A stretch of 64,000 bases of DNA from Ooceraea biroi (GCF_003672135.1 NC_039518.1:7690136-7754135), one strand, 5' to 3'. Shown: positions 13,001-25,830, counted from the first letter of the stretch. A program made the numbers and translations. The notes: generated by a model not told the origin, from the sequence alone.

Positions 13001-14173
13001 TCAATATTGGTTCATAACTTTGTAATAAAGCATTTCTAAGCAAACTCGATATAAGAATTTTTTCTTATTTCCACTAGTAGTAATTCGTCGCTTTAAATCT
13101 TCAAGCGAGATTACTTCTGTACTGTAAACTTTATTTTTTAAAGTTACCCATAAATAAAAATCAAGAGGCGTTAAATCGGGCGATCTTGGAGGCCAGAAAA
13201 CCGGTCCTCCTCGACCAATCCACCTATGAGCGTAATGTTCGTCTAACCAGTTTCTAACTTGTCTAGCGTAGTGCGATGGACAACCGTCTAACTGTATCCA
13301 GCTGTTTTGGCGAAACTGCAGTGGCACATTTTCCATCAAAATTGGTAAATCGTTTGATAGGAATCTTCGAAAAGATTCTCCGTTCAATCGGTCAGGTAAA
13401 AAGAACGGACCAATAAGCCGGTCATGAAGCATACCCATCGAAACATTACATCGAAATTCGTGTTGAAAGTTTCTTCGTCTGGTAGTATGTGGATTATTAT
13501 GAGCCCATACATGGCTATTATGAGAATTGAATATGCCTCGTCTTGTAAAGGTCGCTTCATCTGTCCATAATATCATTGATGAGAAAAGATTGTCCCTTTC
13601 TACTGCATTCACATACCAGTTACAAAATTCGACTCGTTTCTGACGATCGATTGGAAGTCATTCTTGTACAGGTGTGTAACGATATGCGAATCTGTCATCA
13701 GCACGCAATGTTTTCCAAATAGTGTTTCGCGATATCTGCAGTTGAGCTGAAGCACGTCGAACACTTTGTATAGGAGTATTATCAAAAAGATTTAAGATTC
13801 TTTCCGAGCGTCGTCGGTGTCTTAGAGCTGAACGAACATCATTATATTCATTCATAGGTCGAAATGAACCCAAATTACGTAATTGCAAATGGGTATTACT
13901 AAACACAGAACTATCTGGTACTCTCCTGTTAGGAAATCTACGTTGATACTCTCGTACGGCAGCTCGTGCATTTCCGTCACAGAATCCGTACACGAAATGA
14001 ATATCGGTGTATTCCTCATTTGAAAACACTTTTGGCGTTCTGATAGTAATTGCTAGTTCACACGACGATTGAAATCTAACAGCTACTGTTGTGAAAGTAA
14101 CAATCATACTGAATCGTTTCAACATAGTGAACATGAATACATGTGAACATCTTCGACCTTCCAAATTCTGCAC
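13001..14173 (-). pseudogene. DD41D transposase, unit B2, inactive
   Basis: Both halves are open except for the shared in-frame TGA at 13,658-13,660. The catalytic Asp residues are kept. A private change gives YLWVTL in place of YLWATL. The C-terminus runs into TIR codons. Confidence 0.85.
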
Positions 14174-14206
14174 TATGTTCCGTTGCTACTTATCTCATAT
14201 TTCTTT

Positions 14207-15370
14207 TCAATATTGGTTCATAACTTTGTAATAAAGCATTTCTAAGCAAACTCGAAATAAGAATTTTTTCTTATTTCCACTAGTAGTAATTCGTCGCTTT
14301 AAATCTTCAAGCGAGATTACTTCTGTACTGTAAACTTTATTTTTTGAAGTTGCCCATAAATAAAAATCAAGAGGCGTTAAATCGGGCGATCTTGGAGGCC
14401 AGAAAACCGGTCCTCCTCGACCAATCCACCTATGAGCGTAATGTTCGTCTCACCAGTTTCTAACTTGTCTAGCGTAGTGCGATGGACAACCGTCTAACTG
14501 TATCCAGCTGTTTTGGCGAAACTGCAGTGGCACATTTTCCATCGAAATTGGTAAATCGTTTGATAGGAATCTTCGAAAAGATTCTCCGTTCAATCGGTCA
14601 GGTAAAAAGAACGGACCAATAAGCCGGTCATGAAGCATACCCATCGAAACATTACATCGAAATTCGTGTTGAAAGTTTCTTCGTCTGGTAATATGTGGAT
14701 TATTATGAGCCCATACATGGCTATTATGAGAATTGAATATGCCTCGTCTTGTAAAGGTCGCTTCATCTGTCCATAATATCATTGATGAGAAAAGATTGTC
14801 CCTTTCTACTGCATTCACATACCAGTTACAAAATTCGACTCGTTTCTGACGATCGATTGGAAGTCATTCTTGTACAGGTGTGTAACGATATGCGAATCTG
14901 TCATCAGCACGCAATGTTTTCCAAATAGTGTTTCGCGATATCTGCAGTTGAGCTGAAGCACGTCGAACACTTTGTATAGGAGTATTATCAAAAAGATTTA
15001 AGATTCTTTCCGAGCGTCGTCGGTGTCTTAGAGCTGAACGAACATCATTATATTCATTCATAGGTCGAAATGAACCCAAATTACGTAATTGCAAATGGGT
15101 ATTACTAAACACAGAACTATCTGGTACTCTCCTGTTAGGAAATCTACGTTGATACTCTCGTACGGCAGCTCGTGCATTTCCGTCACAGAATCCGTACACG
15201 AAATGAATATCGGTGTATTCCTCATTTGAAAACACTTTTGGCGTTCTGATAGTAATTGCTAGTTCACACGACGATTGAAATCTAACAGCTACTGTTGTGA
15301 AAGTAACAATCATACTGAATCGTTTCAACATAGTGAACATGAATACATGTGAACATCTTCGACCTTCCAA
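14207..15370 (-). pseudogene. DD41D transposase, unit B3, inactive
   Basis: Carries the shared TGA and also the second TGA after VRNW, which leaves an open catalytic fragment at 14,450-14,818 without the third Asp. It shares the variant LPISMEN with units C10 and C11. Confidence 0.85.
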
Positions 15371-15412
15371 AGTCTACACTATGTTCCGTTGCTACTTATC
15401 TCATATTTCTTT

Positions 15413-16585
15413 TCAATATTGGTTTATAACTTTGTAATAAAGCATTTCTAAGCAAACTCGATATAAGAATTTTTTCTTATTTCCACTAGTAGTAATTCGT
15501 CGCTTTAAATCTTCAAGCGAGATTACTTCTGTACTGTAAATTTTATTTTTTAAAGTTGCCCATAAATAAAAATCAAGAGGCGTTAAATCGGGCGATCTTG
15601 GAGGCCAGAAAACCGGTCCTCCTCGACCAATCCACCTATGAGCGTAATGTTCGTCTAACCAGTTTCTAACTTGTCTAGCGTAGTGCGATGGACAACCGTC
15701 TAACTGTATCCAGCTGTTTTGGCGAAACTGCAGTGGCACATTTTCCATCAAAATTGGTAAATCGTTTGATAGGAATCTTCGAAAAGATTCTCCGTTCAAT
15801 CGGTCAGGTAAAAAGAACGGACCAATAAGCCGGTCATGAAGCATACCCATCGAAACATTACATCGAAATTCGTGTTGAAAGTTTCTTCGTCTGGTAGTAT
15901 GTGGATTATTATGAGCCCATACATGGCTATTATGAGAATTGAATATGCCTCGTCTTGTAAAGGTCGCTTCATCTGTCCATAATATCATTGATGAGAAAAG
16001 ATTGTCCCTTTCTACTGCATTCACATACCAGTTACAAAATTCGACTCGTTTCTGATAATCGATTGGAAGTCATTCTTGTACAGGTGTGTAACGATATGCG
16101 AATCTGTCATCAGCACGCAATGTTTTCCAAATAGTGTTTCGCGATATCTGCAGTTGAGCTGAAGCACGTCGAACACTTCGTATAGGAGTATTATCAAAAA
16201 GATTTAAGATTCTTTCCGAGCGTCGTCGGTGTCTTAGAGCTGAACGAACATCATTATATTCATTCATAGGTCGAAATGAACCCAAATTACGTAATTGCAA
16301 ATGGGTATTACTAAACACAGAACTATCTGGTACTCTCCTGTTAGGAAATCTACGTTGATACTCTCGTACGGCAGCTCGTGCATTTCCGTCACAGAATCCG
16401 TACACGAAATGAATATCGGTGTATTCCTCATTTGAAAACACTTTTGGCGTTCTGATAGTAAGTGCTAGTTGACACGACGATTGAAATCTAACAGCTACTG
16501 TTGTGAAAGTAACAATCATACTGAATCGTTTCAACATAGTGAACATGAATACATGTGAACATCTTCGACCTTGCAAATTCTGCAC
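15413..16585 (-). pseudogene. DD41D transposase, unit B4, inactive
   Basis: Both halves are open apart from the shared TGA. Private or rare variants are SSCQLAL and IRSVRR. SSCQL recurs in unit C11, which holds the same position next to the same flank. Confidence 0.85.
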
Positions 16586-16741
16586 TATGTTCCGTTGCTA
16601 CTTATCTCATATTTCTTTTCAATATTGGTTTATAACTTTGTAATAAAGCATTTCTAAGCAAACTCGATATAAGAATTTTTTCTTATTTCCACTAGTAGAA
16701 TATGCTCCCGCAGTTTGTCGGTTAAAACCCGGGACACCCTG
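16585..16741 (-). repeat. 5' terminal inverted repeat of composite element B
   Basis: Full-length 5' TIR including the outer 43 bp missing between units. It ends CACCCTG and is followed by TA. Confidence 0.85.
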
Positions 16742-16743
16742 TA

Positions 16744-17338
16744 TGTCTTTCTCAGACGTGCGTTTATTTCGAGCCCAGAGTATCCACTAGTTTCCCTTAT
16801 TTCGCGCTCGAAGCCGGCAAATAGCGTCGATTTGCCGCTAACGAGTTTGTCACAATCGCTCGCGCGCGTTTCGTCTCTATTGTACGCGCATTGTACAATC
16901 GCGCGCGTTTCGTCGACTCGACGGATCATCAGCGAACTCGGAGCTGGAGTGATTAATTGATAGGCGCGCAAATGTCGACTCGGACGATCTAGGTCGGCAC
17001 GAAAGACGTCGCTTCCCGGCTGAGTCCCGGCATTAAGCGAAGCCAGAAATCCAGGGGCTGTTTGACGAGGGACAGGATTGAAACATCGTCTGATAGTAGA
17101 TAAAGGAAGAGTGTGTCGAAGCGACGACAATTTCGGCTCCTCCGCGACTTCGCTTTCGAGTTTATTCGGCAAATACGCGACCGCGACTTTTTTTGAGCTG
17201 TCTTGTGACAGTCTAAGTTTATTCCCCCAACGTCGACGTGATCCGGCTCGTCGGAAGTATTTGTAATAATACAAATATTGTAAATATTTTATTATATATA
17301 TTTATTTGGTAAATGTTCGTGTGGTTATATTTTTTCTA
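16744..17338. other. Flank between array B and mariner, copy 1
   Basis: A GC-rich stretch that turns AT-rich before the mariner. It matches 32,016-32,612 almost base for base; the visible differences are two extra TA dinucleotides' worth of bases in copy 2's AT tract. A 206-codon minus-strand frame runs from 17,274 into the TIR (to 16,654). It has no domain I recognise and ends in transposon sequence, so I do not call it a gene. Confidence 0.7.
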
Positions 17339-18585
17339 TTGGGTTGTTCGGAAAGTAATTTCGTTTTTCACAAAGAGATGTCGTTAGTCGCGTTCCTCGA
17401 TACTTAACCTTACTCTAAGCAGCAAATTCGTTTTATATTTTGACAACTGACATTTCAGACGTTATTTAGTATTTTATCGTGTTGCGATCTGTCAAGTAAT
17501 TTTTTTTGGCATCACATCAAACATGGAAAATCAAAGTGAGCATTTTCGTAATATTTTGCTTTTTTACTACCGAAAGGGTAAAAATGCAGTGCAAGCGAGA
17601 AAAAAATTGTGTGCCGTGTACGGAGAAGATGTATTGAGTGAACGTCAGTGTCAGAATTGGTTTTCGAAATTTCGTACTGGAAATTTCGATTTGAAAGATG
17701 CACCACGTTCAGGTCGGCCAATTAAAGCTGATGACGAGAAAATAAAGGCTCTGGTGGATGCAAACCGTCGCATAACAACACGCGAAATTGCTGAAAAGTT
17801 AAATTTATCGAATTCGACCGTTTACGATCATTTGAAACGCCTTGGATTCGTTTCAAAGCTCGATATTTGGGTTCCACACAATTTAAAGGAAATTGACTTG
17901 ATTCGATGCATTACCATCTGCGATTCATTGTTGAAACGTGAAGAAAATGAACCATTTTTGAAGCGAATCATAACTGGAGATGAAAAATTGATTGTTTACA
18001 ACAATGTTGAGCGAAAACGATCATGGTCCAGGCAAGATGAACCTGCCTCAATCGACATCCAAGGCAGATATTCATCAAAAGAAGATCATGCTTTCTGTAT
18101 GGTGGGATTGGAAGGGAATCGTATTTTTCGAGCTACTACCAAGCAACCAGACGATTGATTCGAAAGTGTATTGTCGTCAGCTGGATGAATTGGATGCTGC
18201 CATCAAGCAGAAGCGACCGGAATTGGCGAATAGGAAAGGTGTCGTATTTCATCACGACAATGCCAGACCACACAAGTTTGGTCGTCCCAGAAGCTTTTAC
18301 AGCTTGGATGGGATGTGCTACCACACTCACCATACTCTCCTGATCTGGCACCATCCGATTACCATTTGTTCCGGTCTCTACAAAATTCTTTGAACAATGT
18401 AATTCGATTCAAATGAAGGCGTCAAAAATCACTTGCTTCAATTTTTTGTCAATAAGGAGAAGGACTTCTATGAGCGTGGAATCTTAAAGTTGCCAGAAAG
18501 ATGGCGAAAGGTAGTGGAACAAAATGGCCAATACATCACTGAAAAAATTTATTCTAAATATGAAAAAAACCGCCTTTCATTTTTG
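17339..18585 (+). mobile_element. DD34D mariner, copy 1, truncated at 3' end
   Basis: Starts TTGGGTTGTTCGGAAAG after TA (17,337-38), identical to the start of copy 2. The match to copy 2 stops near 18,585, just after CCTTTCATTTTT, where the sequence jumps into the arrayed DD41D element (GTTTCTGATGATCG). No right TIR is present. The cut has no target duplication and looks like a misjoin or recombination point. Confidence 0.85.
17523..18556 (+). pseudogene. Mariner transposase, copy 1 (frameshifted)
   Basis: The ATG at 17,523 opens a typical mariner N-terminus (helix-turn-helix, RSGRP linker, TTREIAEKLN, then WVPHNL). The first catalytic Asp is in TGDEK. The frame is good to about residue 175, where an extra C near 18,046 shifts it. 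Further small gaps follow: HHDNARPH is kept at about 18,253, then CA is lost and bases are missing near 18,280 and 18,400. Copy 2 is intact through this second half, so most differences here are indels, not substitutions. Confidence 0.85.
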
Positions 18586-19235
18586 TTTCTGATGATCGAT
18601 TGGAAAGTCTTCTCTGTAGCAGGTGGTAACGATATGCGAATCTGTCCATCAAAGCAGCAATGTTTTCCCAAATAGTGTTTCGCGATATCTGCAGGTTGAG
18701 CTGAAGCACGTCGAACACTTTGTATAGGAGTATTATCAAAAGATTTAAAGATTTCTTCCGACGTCGTCGGTGTCTTAGAGCTGAACGAACATCATTATAT
18801 CAATATACATCACCCATTTTTATTATAATTATAAAATATATTTTAACTTTACATAGTATGATTTCTAACTTTTTTTTTTATCTAATTGTAAAAATCATGA
18901 TACAGAAAATAAACCAAGTCCCATGAACCCAAATTACGTATTGCAAATGGGTATTACTAAAACACAGAAACTATCTGGTAACTCTTCCTGTTAGGAAATC
19001 TACGTTGATACTCTCGTACGGCAGCTCGTGCATTTCCGTCAACAGAATCCGTACACGAAAATGAATATCGGTGTATTCCTCATTTGAAAACACTTTTGGC
19101 GTTCTGATAGTAATTGCTAGTTCAACACGACGATTGAAATCTAACAGCTACTGTTGTGAAAGTAACAATCATACTGAATCGTTTCAACATAGTGAACATG
19201 ATATACATGTGAACATCTTCGACCTTCCAAATCTA
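18586..19235 (-). pseudogene. Transposase N-terminal half, unit C0, with foreign insert
   Basis: Matches the N-terminal half of other units, with many one-base indels. At about 18,799-18,923 roughly 125 bp of AT-rich sequence, unlike any other unit, replaces about 18 bp around the Met-Asn-Glu-Tyr codons. The catalytic half is absent because of the 18,585 junction. Confidence 0.75.
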
Positions 19236-19269
19236 CACTATGTTTCCGTGCTACTTATCTCATATTTCT

Positions 19270-20430
19270 TTTCAATATTGGTTTATAACTTTGTAATAAA
19301 GCATTTCTAAGCAACTCGATATAAGAATTTTTTCTTATTTCCACTAGTAGTAATTCGTCGCTTTAAATCTTCAGCGAGATTACTTCTGTACTGTAAACTT
19401 TATTTTTAAAGTTGCCATAAATAAAAATCAAGAGGCGTTAAATCGGGCGATCTTGGAGGCCAGAAAACCGGTCCTCCTCGACCAATCCACCTCTGAGCGT
19501 AATGTTCGTCTAAACAGTTTAAACTTGTCTAGCGTAGTGCGATGGACAACCGTCTAACTGTATCCAGCTGTTTTGGCGCAACTGCAGTGGCACATTTTCC
19601 ATCAAAATTGGTAAATCGTTTGATAGGAATCTTCGAAAAGATTCTCCGTTCAATCGGTCAGGTAAAAAGAACGGACCAATAAGCCGGTCATGAAGCATAC
19701 CCATCGAAACATTACATCGAAATTCGTGTTGAAGTTTCTTCGTCTGGTAGTATGTGGATTATTTATGAGCCCATACATGGCTATTATGAGAATTGAATAT
19801 GCCTCGTCTTGTAAAGGTCGCTTCATCTGTCCATAATATCATTGATGAGAAAAGATTGTCCTTTCTACTGCATTCACATACCAGTTACAAAATTCGACTC
19901 GTTTCTGATGATCGATTGGAAGTCATTCTTGTACAGGTGTGTAACGAATGCGAATCTGTCATCAGCACGCAATGTTTTCCAAATAGTGTTTCGCGATATC
20001 TGCAGTTGAGCTGAAGCACGTCGAACACTTCGTATAGGAGTATTATCAAAAGATTTAAGATTCTTTCCGAGCGTCGTCGGTGTCTTAGAGCTGAACGAAC
20101 ATCATCATATTCATTCATAGGTCGAAATGAACCCAAATTACGTAATTGCAAATGGGTATTACTAAACACAGAAGAACTATCTGGTACTTTCCTGTTAGGA
20201 AATCTACGTTGATACTCTCGTACGGCAGCTCGTGCATTTCGTCACAGAATCCGTACACGAAATGAATATCGGTGTATTCTCATTTGAAACACTTTTTGGC
20301 GTTCTGATAGTAATTGCTAGTTCACACGACGATTGAAATCTACCAGCTACTGTTGTGAAAGTAACATCATCTGAATCGTTTCAACATATGAACATGAATA
20401 CATGTGAACATCTTCGACCTTCCAAAGTCT
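19270..20430 (-). pseudogene. DD41D transposase, unit C1, many indels
   Basis: Full-unit match, but both halves are broken by single-base indels. The longest open catalytic piece is 19,519-19,704. The probable start codon position reads ACG. Confidence 0.75.
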
Positions 20431-20469
20431 ACACTATGTTCCGTTGCTACTTATTCTCATATTTCTTTT

Positions 20470-21103
20470 CAATATTGGTTTCATAACTTTGTAATAAAGC
20501 ATTTCTAAGCAAACTCGATAATAAGAATTTTTTCTTATTTCCACTAGTAGTAATTCGTCGCTTTAATTCTTCAAGCGAGATTACTTCTGTACTGTAAATT
20601 TTATTTTTTTAAAGTTGCCCATAAATAAAAATCCAAGAGGCGTTAAATCGGGCGATCTTGGAGGCCAGAAAAACCGGTCCTCCTCGACCAATCCACCTCA
20701 TGAGCGTAATGTTCGTTCTAACCAGTTTTCTAACTTGTCTAGCGTAGTGCGATGGACAACCGTCTAACTGTATCCAGCTGTTTTGGCGAAACTGCAGTGG
20801 CAACATTTTCCATCAAAATTGGTAAATCGTTTTGATAGGAATCTTCGAAAAGATTCTCCGTTCAATCGGTCAGGTAAAAGAACGGACCATAAGCCGGTCA
20901 TGAAGCATACCCATCGAAACATTTCATCGAAATTCGTGTGAAAGTTTCTTCGTCTGGTAGTATGTGGATTATTATGAGCCCATCATGGCTATTAGAGAAT
21001 TGAATATGCCTCGTCTTGTAAAGGTCGCTTCATCTGTCCATAATATCATTGAATGAGAAAAGATTGTCCCTTTCTAACTGCATTCACATACCAGTTACAA
21101 AAT
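20470..21103 (-). pseudogene. DDE half only, unit C2 (N-terminal half deleted)
   Basis: The unit jumps from TTCGACT, in the linker just past the DDE half, straight to AGTAATTCG, the start of the next unit, at 21,112. The DUF4817/HTH half and the TIR hinge are missing. The short sequence ACT/AG at the joint is common to both sides. Confidence 0.75.
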
Positions 21104-21112
21104 TTCGACTAG

Positions 21113-22215
21113 TAATTCGTTGCTTTAAATCTTCAAGCGAGATTACTTCTGTACTGTAAAACTTTATTTTTAAAGTTGCCCATAAATAAAAATCAAGAGG
21201 CGTTAAATCGGGCGATCTTGGAGGCCAGAAAACCGGTCCTCCTCGACCAATCCACCTATGAGACGTAATGTTCGTCTAACCAGTTTCTAACTTGTCTAGC
21301 GTAGTGCGATGGACAACCGTCTAACTGTATCCAGCTGTTTTGGCGAAACTGCAGTGGCACATTTTCCATCAAAATTGGTAAATCGTTTGATAGGAATCTT
21401 CGAAAAGATTCTCCGTTCATCGGTCAGGTAAAAAGAACGGACCAATAAGCCGGTCATGAAGCATACCCATCCAAACATTACATCGAAATTCGTGTTGAAA
21501 GTTTCTTCGTCTGGTAGTATGTGGATTATTATGAGCCCATACATGGCTATTATGAGAATTGAATATGCCTCGTCTTGTAAAGGTCGCTTCATCTGTCCAT
21601 AGTATCATTGATGAGAAAAGATTGGTCCCTTTCTACTGCATTCACATACCAGTTACAAAAATTCGACTCGATTTCTGATGATCGATGGAAGTCATTCTTG
21701 TACAGGTGTGTAATGATATGCGAATCTGTCATCAGCACGCAATGTTCTTCGAATAGTGTTTCGTGATATCTGCAGTTGAGCTGAAGCACGTCGAACACTT
21801 TGTGTAGGAGTATTATCAAAAAGATTTAAGATTCTTTCCGAGCGTCGTCGGTGTCTTAGAGCTGAACGAACATCATCATATTCATATAGGTCGAAATGAA
21901 CCCAAAATTACGTAATTGCAAATGGGTATTACTAAAACCAGAACTATCTGGTACTCTCCTGTTAGGAAATCTACGTTGATACTCTCGTACGGCAGCTCGT
22001 GCATTTCCGTCACAGAATCCGTACACGAAAATGATATCGGTGTATTCCTCATTTGAAAACACTCTTGGCATTCTGATAGTAATTGCTAGTTCACACGACG
22101 ATTGAAATCTAACGGCTACTGTTGCGAAAGTAACAATCGTACTGAATCGTTTCGACATAGTGAACATGAATACATGTGAATACACATAACATAACATCTT
22201 CGACCTTGCAAATTC
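21113..22215 (-). pseudogene. DD41D transposase, unit C3
   Basis: Complete unit with scattered indels and a duplication-like insert (TACACATAACATAACAT) near 22,182. The probable start codon is ATG here (MPRVFSNEEY), unlike most units. Confidence 0.75.
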
Positions 22216-22253
22216 TACACTATGTTCCGTTGTTACTTATCTCATATTTCTTT

Positions 22254-23420
22254 TCAATATTGGTTTATAACTTTGTAATAAAGCGTTTCTAAGCAAACTC
22301 GATATAAGAATTTTTTTCTTATTTCACTAGTAGTAATTCGTTGCTTTAAATCTTCAAGCGAGATTACTTCTGTACTGTAAACTTTATTTTTTAAAGTTGC
22401 CCATAAATAAAAATCAAGAGGCGTTAAATCGGGCGATCTTGGAGGCCAGAAAACCGGTCCTCCTCGACCAATCCACCTATGAGCGTAATGTTCGTCTAAC
22501 CAGTTTCTAACTTGTCTAGCATAGTGCGATGGACAACCGTCTAACTGTATCCAGCTGTTTTTGGCGAACTGCAGTGGCACATTTTCCATCAAAATTGGTA
22601 AATCGTTTGATAGGAATCTTCGAAAAGATTCTCCGTTCAATCGGTTAGGTAAAAGAACGGACCAATAAGCCGGTCATGAAGCATACCCATCCAAACATTA
22701 CATCGAAATTCGTGTTGAAAGTTTCTTCGTCTGGTAGTACGTGGATTATTATGAGCCCATACATGGCTATTATGAGAATGAATATGCCTCGTCTTGTAAA
22801 GGTCGCTTCATCTGTCCATAGTATCATTGATGAGAAAGATTGTCCCTTTCTACTGCATTCACATACCAGTTACAAAATTCGACTCATTTCTGATGATCGA
22901 TTGGAAGTCATTCTTGTACAGGTGTGTAATGATATGCGAATCTGTCATCAGCACGCAATGTTCTCCGAAATAGTGTTTCGTGATATCTGCAGTTGAGCCG
23001 AAGCACGTCGAACACTTTGTGTAGGAGTATTATCAAAAGATTTAAGATTCTTTCCGAGCGTCGTCGGTGTCTTAGAGCTGAACGAACATCATCATGTTCA
23101 TTCATAGGTCGAATGAACCCAAATTACGTAATTGCAAATGGGTATTACTAAACACAGAACTATCTGGTACTCTCCTGTTAGGAAATCTACGTTGATACTC
23201 TCGTACGGCAGCTCGTGCATTTCCGTCACAGAATCCGTACACGAAATGAATATCGGTGTATTCCTCATTTGAAAACACTCTTGGCATTCTGATAGTAATT
23301 GCTAGTTGACACGACGATTGAAATCTAACGGCTACTGTTGCGAAAGTAACAATCTACTGAATCGTTTCGACATAGTGAACATGAATACATGTGTAACATA
23401 CTTCGACCTTGCAAATTCTA
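22254..23420 (-). pseudogene. DD41D transposase, unit C4
   Basis: The catalytic half is open at 22,254-22,640 up to a frameshift near 22,650. The N-terminal half is broken near 23,035 and 23,112. The ATG start (MPRVF) is kept. Confidence 0.75.
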
Positions 23421-23455
23421 CACTATGTTCCGTTGTTACTTATCTCATATTTCTT

Positions 23456-24622
23456 TTCATATTGGTTCATAACTTTGTAATAAAGCGTTTCTAAGCAAAC
23501 TCGATATAAGAATTTTTTCTTATTTCCACTAGTAGTAATTCGTTGCTTTAAATCTTCAAGCGAGATTACTTCTGTACTGTAAACTTTATTTTTTAAAGTT
23601 GCCCATAAATAAAAATCAAGAGGCGTTAAATCGGGCGATCTTGGAGGCCAGAAAACCGGTCCTCCTCGACCAATCCACCTATGAGCGTAATGTTCGTCTA
23701 ACCAGTTTCTAACTTGTCTAGCGCAGTGCGATGGACAACCGTCTAACTGTATCCAGCTGTTTTGGCGAAACTGCAGTGGCACATTTTCCATCAAAATTGG
23801 TAAATCGTTTGATAGGAATCTTCGAAAAGATTCTCCGTTCAATCGGTCAGGTAAAAGAACGGACCAATAAGCCGGTCATGAAGCATACCCATCCAAACAT
23901 TACATCGAAATTCGTGTTGAAAGTTTCTTCGTCTGGTAGTACGTGGATTATTATGAGCCCATACATGGCTATTATGAGAATTGAATATGCCTCGTCTTGT
24001 AAAGGTCGCTTCATCTGTCCATATATCATTGATGAGAAAAGATTGTCCCTTTCTACTGCATTCACATACCAGTTACAAAATTCGACTCGTTTCTGATGAT
24101 CGATTGGAAGTCATTCTTGTACAGGTGTGTAATGATATGCGAATCTGTCATCAGCACGCAATGTTCTCCAAATAGTGTTTCGTGATATCTGCAGTTGAGC
24201 GAAGCACGTCGAACACTTTGTGTAGGAGTATTATCAAAAAGATTTAAGATTCTTTCCGAGCGTCGTCGGTGTCTTAGAGCTGAACGAACATCATCATGTT
24301 CATTCATAGGTCGAAATGAACCCAAATTACGTAATTGCAAATGGGTATTACTAAACACAGAACTATCTGGTACTCTCCTGTTAGGAAATCTACGTTGATA
24401 CTCTCGTACGGCAGCTCGTGCATTTCCGTCACAGAATCCGTACACGAAATGAATATCGGTGTATTCCTCATTTGAAAACACTCTTGGCATTCTGATAGTA
24501 ATTGCTAGTTCACACGACGATTGAAATCTAACGGCTACTGTTGCGAAAGTAACAATCATACTGAATCGTTTCACATAGTGAACATGAATACATGTGATAC
24601 ATAAATAACTTCGACCTTGCAA
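23456..24622 (-). pseudogene. DD41D transposase, unit C5
   Basis: The catalytic half is open at 23,423-23,842 with a shift near 23,855. The N-terminal half is open for most of its length, with one base lost at 24,200. The ATG start is kept. The shared TGA site is retained in sequence. Confidence 0.75.
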
Positions 24623-24666
24623 ATTCTACACTATGTTCCGTTGTTACTTATCTCATATTTCTTTTC

Positions 24667-25830
24667 AATATTGGTTATAACTTTGTAATAAAGCTTTCTA
24701 AGCAAACTCGATATAAGAATTTTTTCTTATTTCCACTAGTAGTAATTCGTTGCTTTAAATCTTCAAGCGAGATTACTTCTGTACTGTAAACTTTATTTTT
24801 TAAAGTTGCCCATAAATAAAAATCAAGAGGCGTTAAATCGGGCGATCTTGGAGGCCAGAAAACCGGTCCTCCTCGACCAATCCACCTATGAGCGTAATGT
24901 TCGTCTAACCAGTTTCTAACTTGTCTAGCGTAGTGCGATGGACAACCGTCTAACTGTATCCAGCTGTTTTGGCGAAACTGCAGTGGCACATTTTCCATCA
25001 AAATTGGTAAATCGTTTGATAGGAATCTTCGAAAAGATTCTCCGTTCAATCGGTCAGGTAAAAGAACGGACCAATAAGCCGGTCATGAAGCATACCCATC
25101 CAAACATTACATCGAAATTCGTGTTGAAAGTTTCTTCGTCTGGTAGTACGTGGATTATTATGAGCCCATACATGGCTATTATGAGAATTGAATATGCCTC
25201 GTCTTGTAAAGGTCGCTTCATCTGTCCATAATATCATTGATGAGAAAGATTGTCCCTTTCTACTGCATTCACATACCAGTTACAAAATTCGACTCGTTTC
25301 TGATGATCGATTGGAAGTCATTCTTGTACAGGTGTGTAATGATATGCGAATCTGTCATCAGCACGCAATGTTCTCGAAATAGTGTTTCGTGATATCTGCA
25401 GTTGAGCCGAAGCACGTCGAACACTTTGTGTAGGAGTATTATCAAAAAGATTTAAGATTCTTTCCGAGCGTCGTCGGTGTCTTAGAGCTGAACGAACATC
25501 ATCATGTTCATTCATAGGTCGAAATGAACCCAAATTACGTAATTGCAAATGGGTATTACTAAACACAGAACTATCTGGTACTCTCCTGTTAGGAAATCTA
25601 CGTTGATACTCTCGTACGGCAGCTCGTGCATTTCCGTCACAGAATCCGTACACGAAATGAATATCGGTGTATTCCTCATTTGAAAACACTTTGGCATTCT
25701 GATAGTAATTGCTAGTTCACACGACGATTGAAATCTAACGCTACTGTTGTGAAAGTAACAATCATACTGAATCGTTTCAACATAGTGAACATGAATACAT
25801 GTGAAACATCTTCGACCTTCCAAATTCTAC
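24667..25830 (-). pseudogene. DD41D transposase, unit C6
   Basis: The catalytic half is open at 24,675-25,049. The N-terminal half is open at 25,318-25,689, where a T deletion next to the ATG start breaks the upstream frame. It is the last unit of the indel-rich zone. Confidence 0.75.

Larger units (their letters stand above)
11567..16741 (-). mobile_element. Composite DD41D transposon with four internal tandem units (array B)
   Basis: This is the only array with both ends in view. The left end starts CAGGGTGTCCCGGG and the right end is its reverse complement, each flanked by TA (11,565-66 and 16,742-43), the Tc1/mariner target. The TIRs are about 150 bp. Inside are one unit with the natural 3' end (B1) and three exact 1,206-bp units (13,081-14,286; 14,287-15,492; 15,493-16,698). 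All transposase copies are broken, so the element could move only if served in trans. It is followed directly by a flank that also follows array C. Confidence 0.85.

Noticed and set aside
12453..16585. Regularly spaced repeats as a possible CRISPR array
   Set aside because: The period is 1,206 bp and the units are transposase genes in eukaryotic DNA; there are no short repeats with unique spacers.
16654..17274. 206-codon minus-strand open frame in the array flank (and its duplicate at 31,926-32,546)
   Set aside because: It ends inside transposon TIR sequence, has no recognisable domain, lies in GC-rich DNA where chance frames are long, and its two copies come from one duplicated segment.
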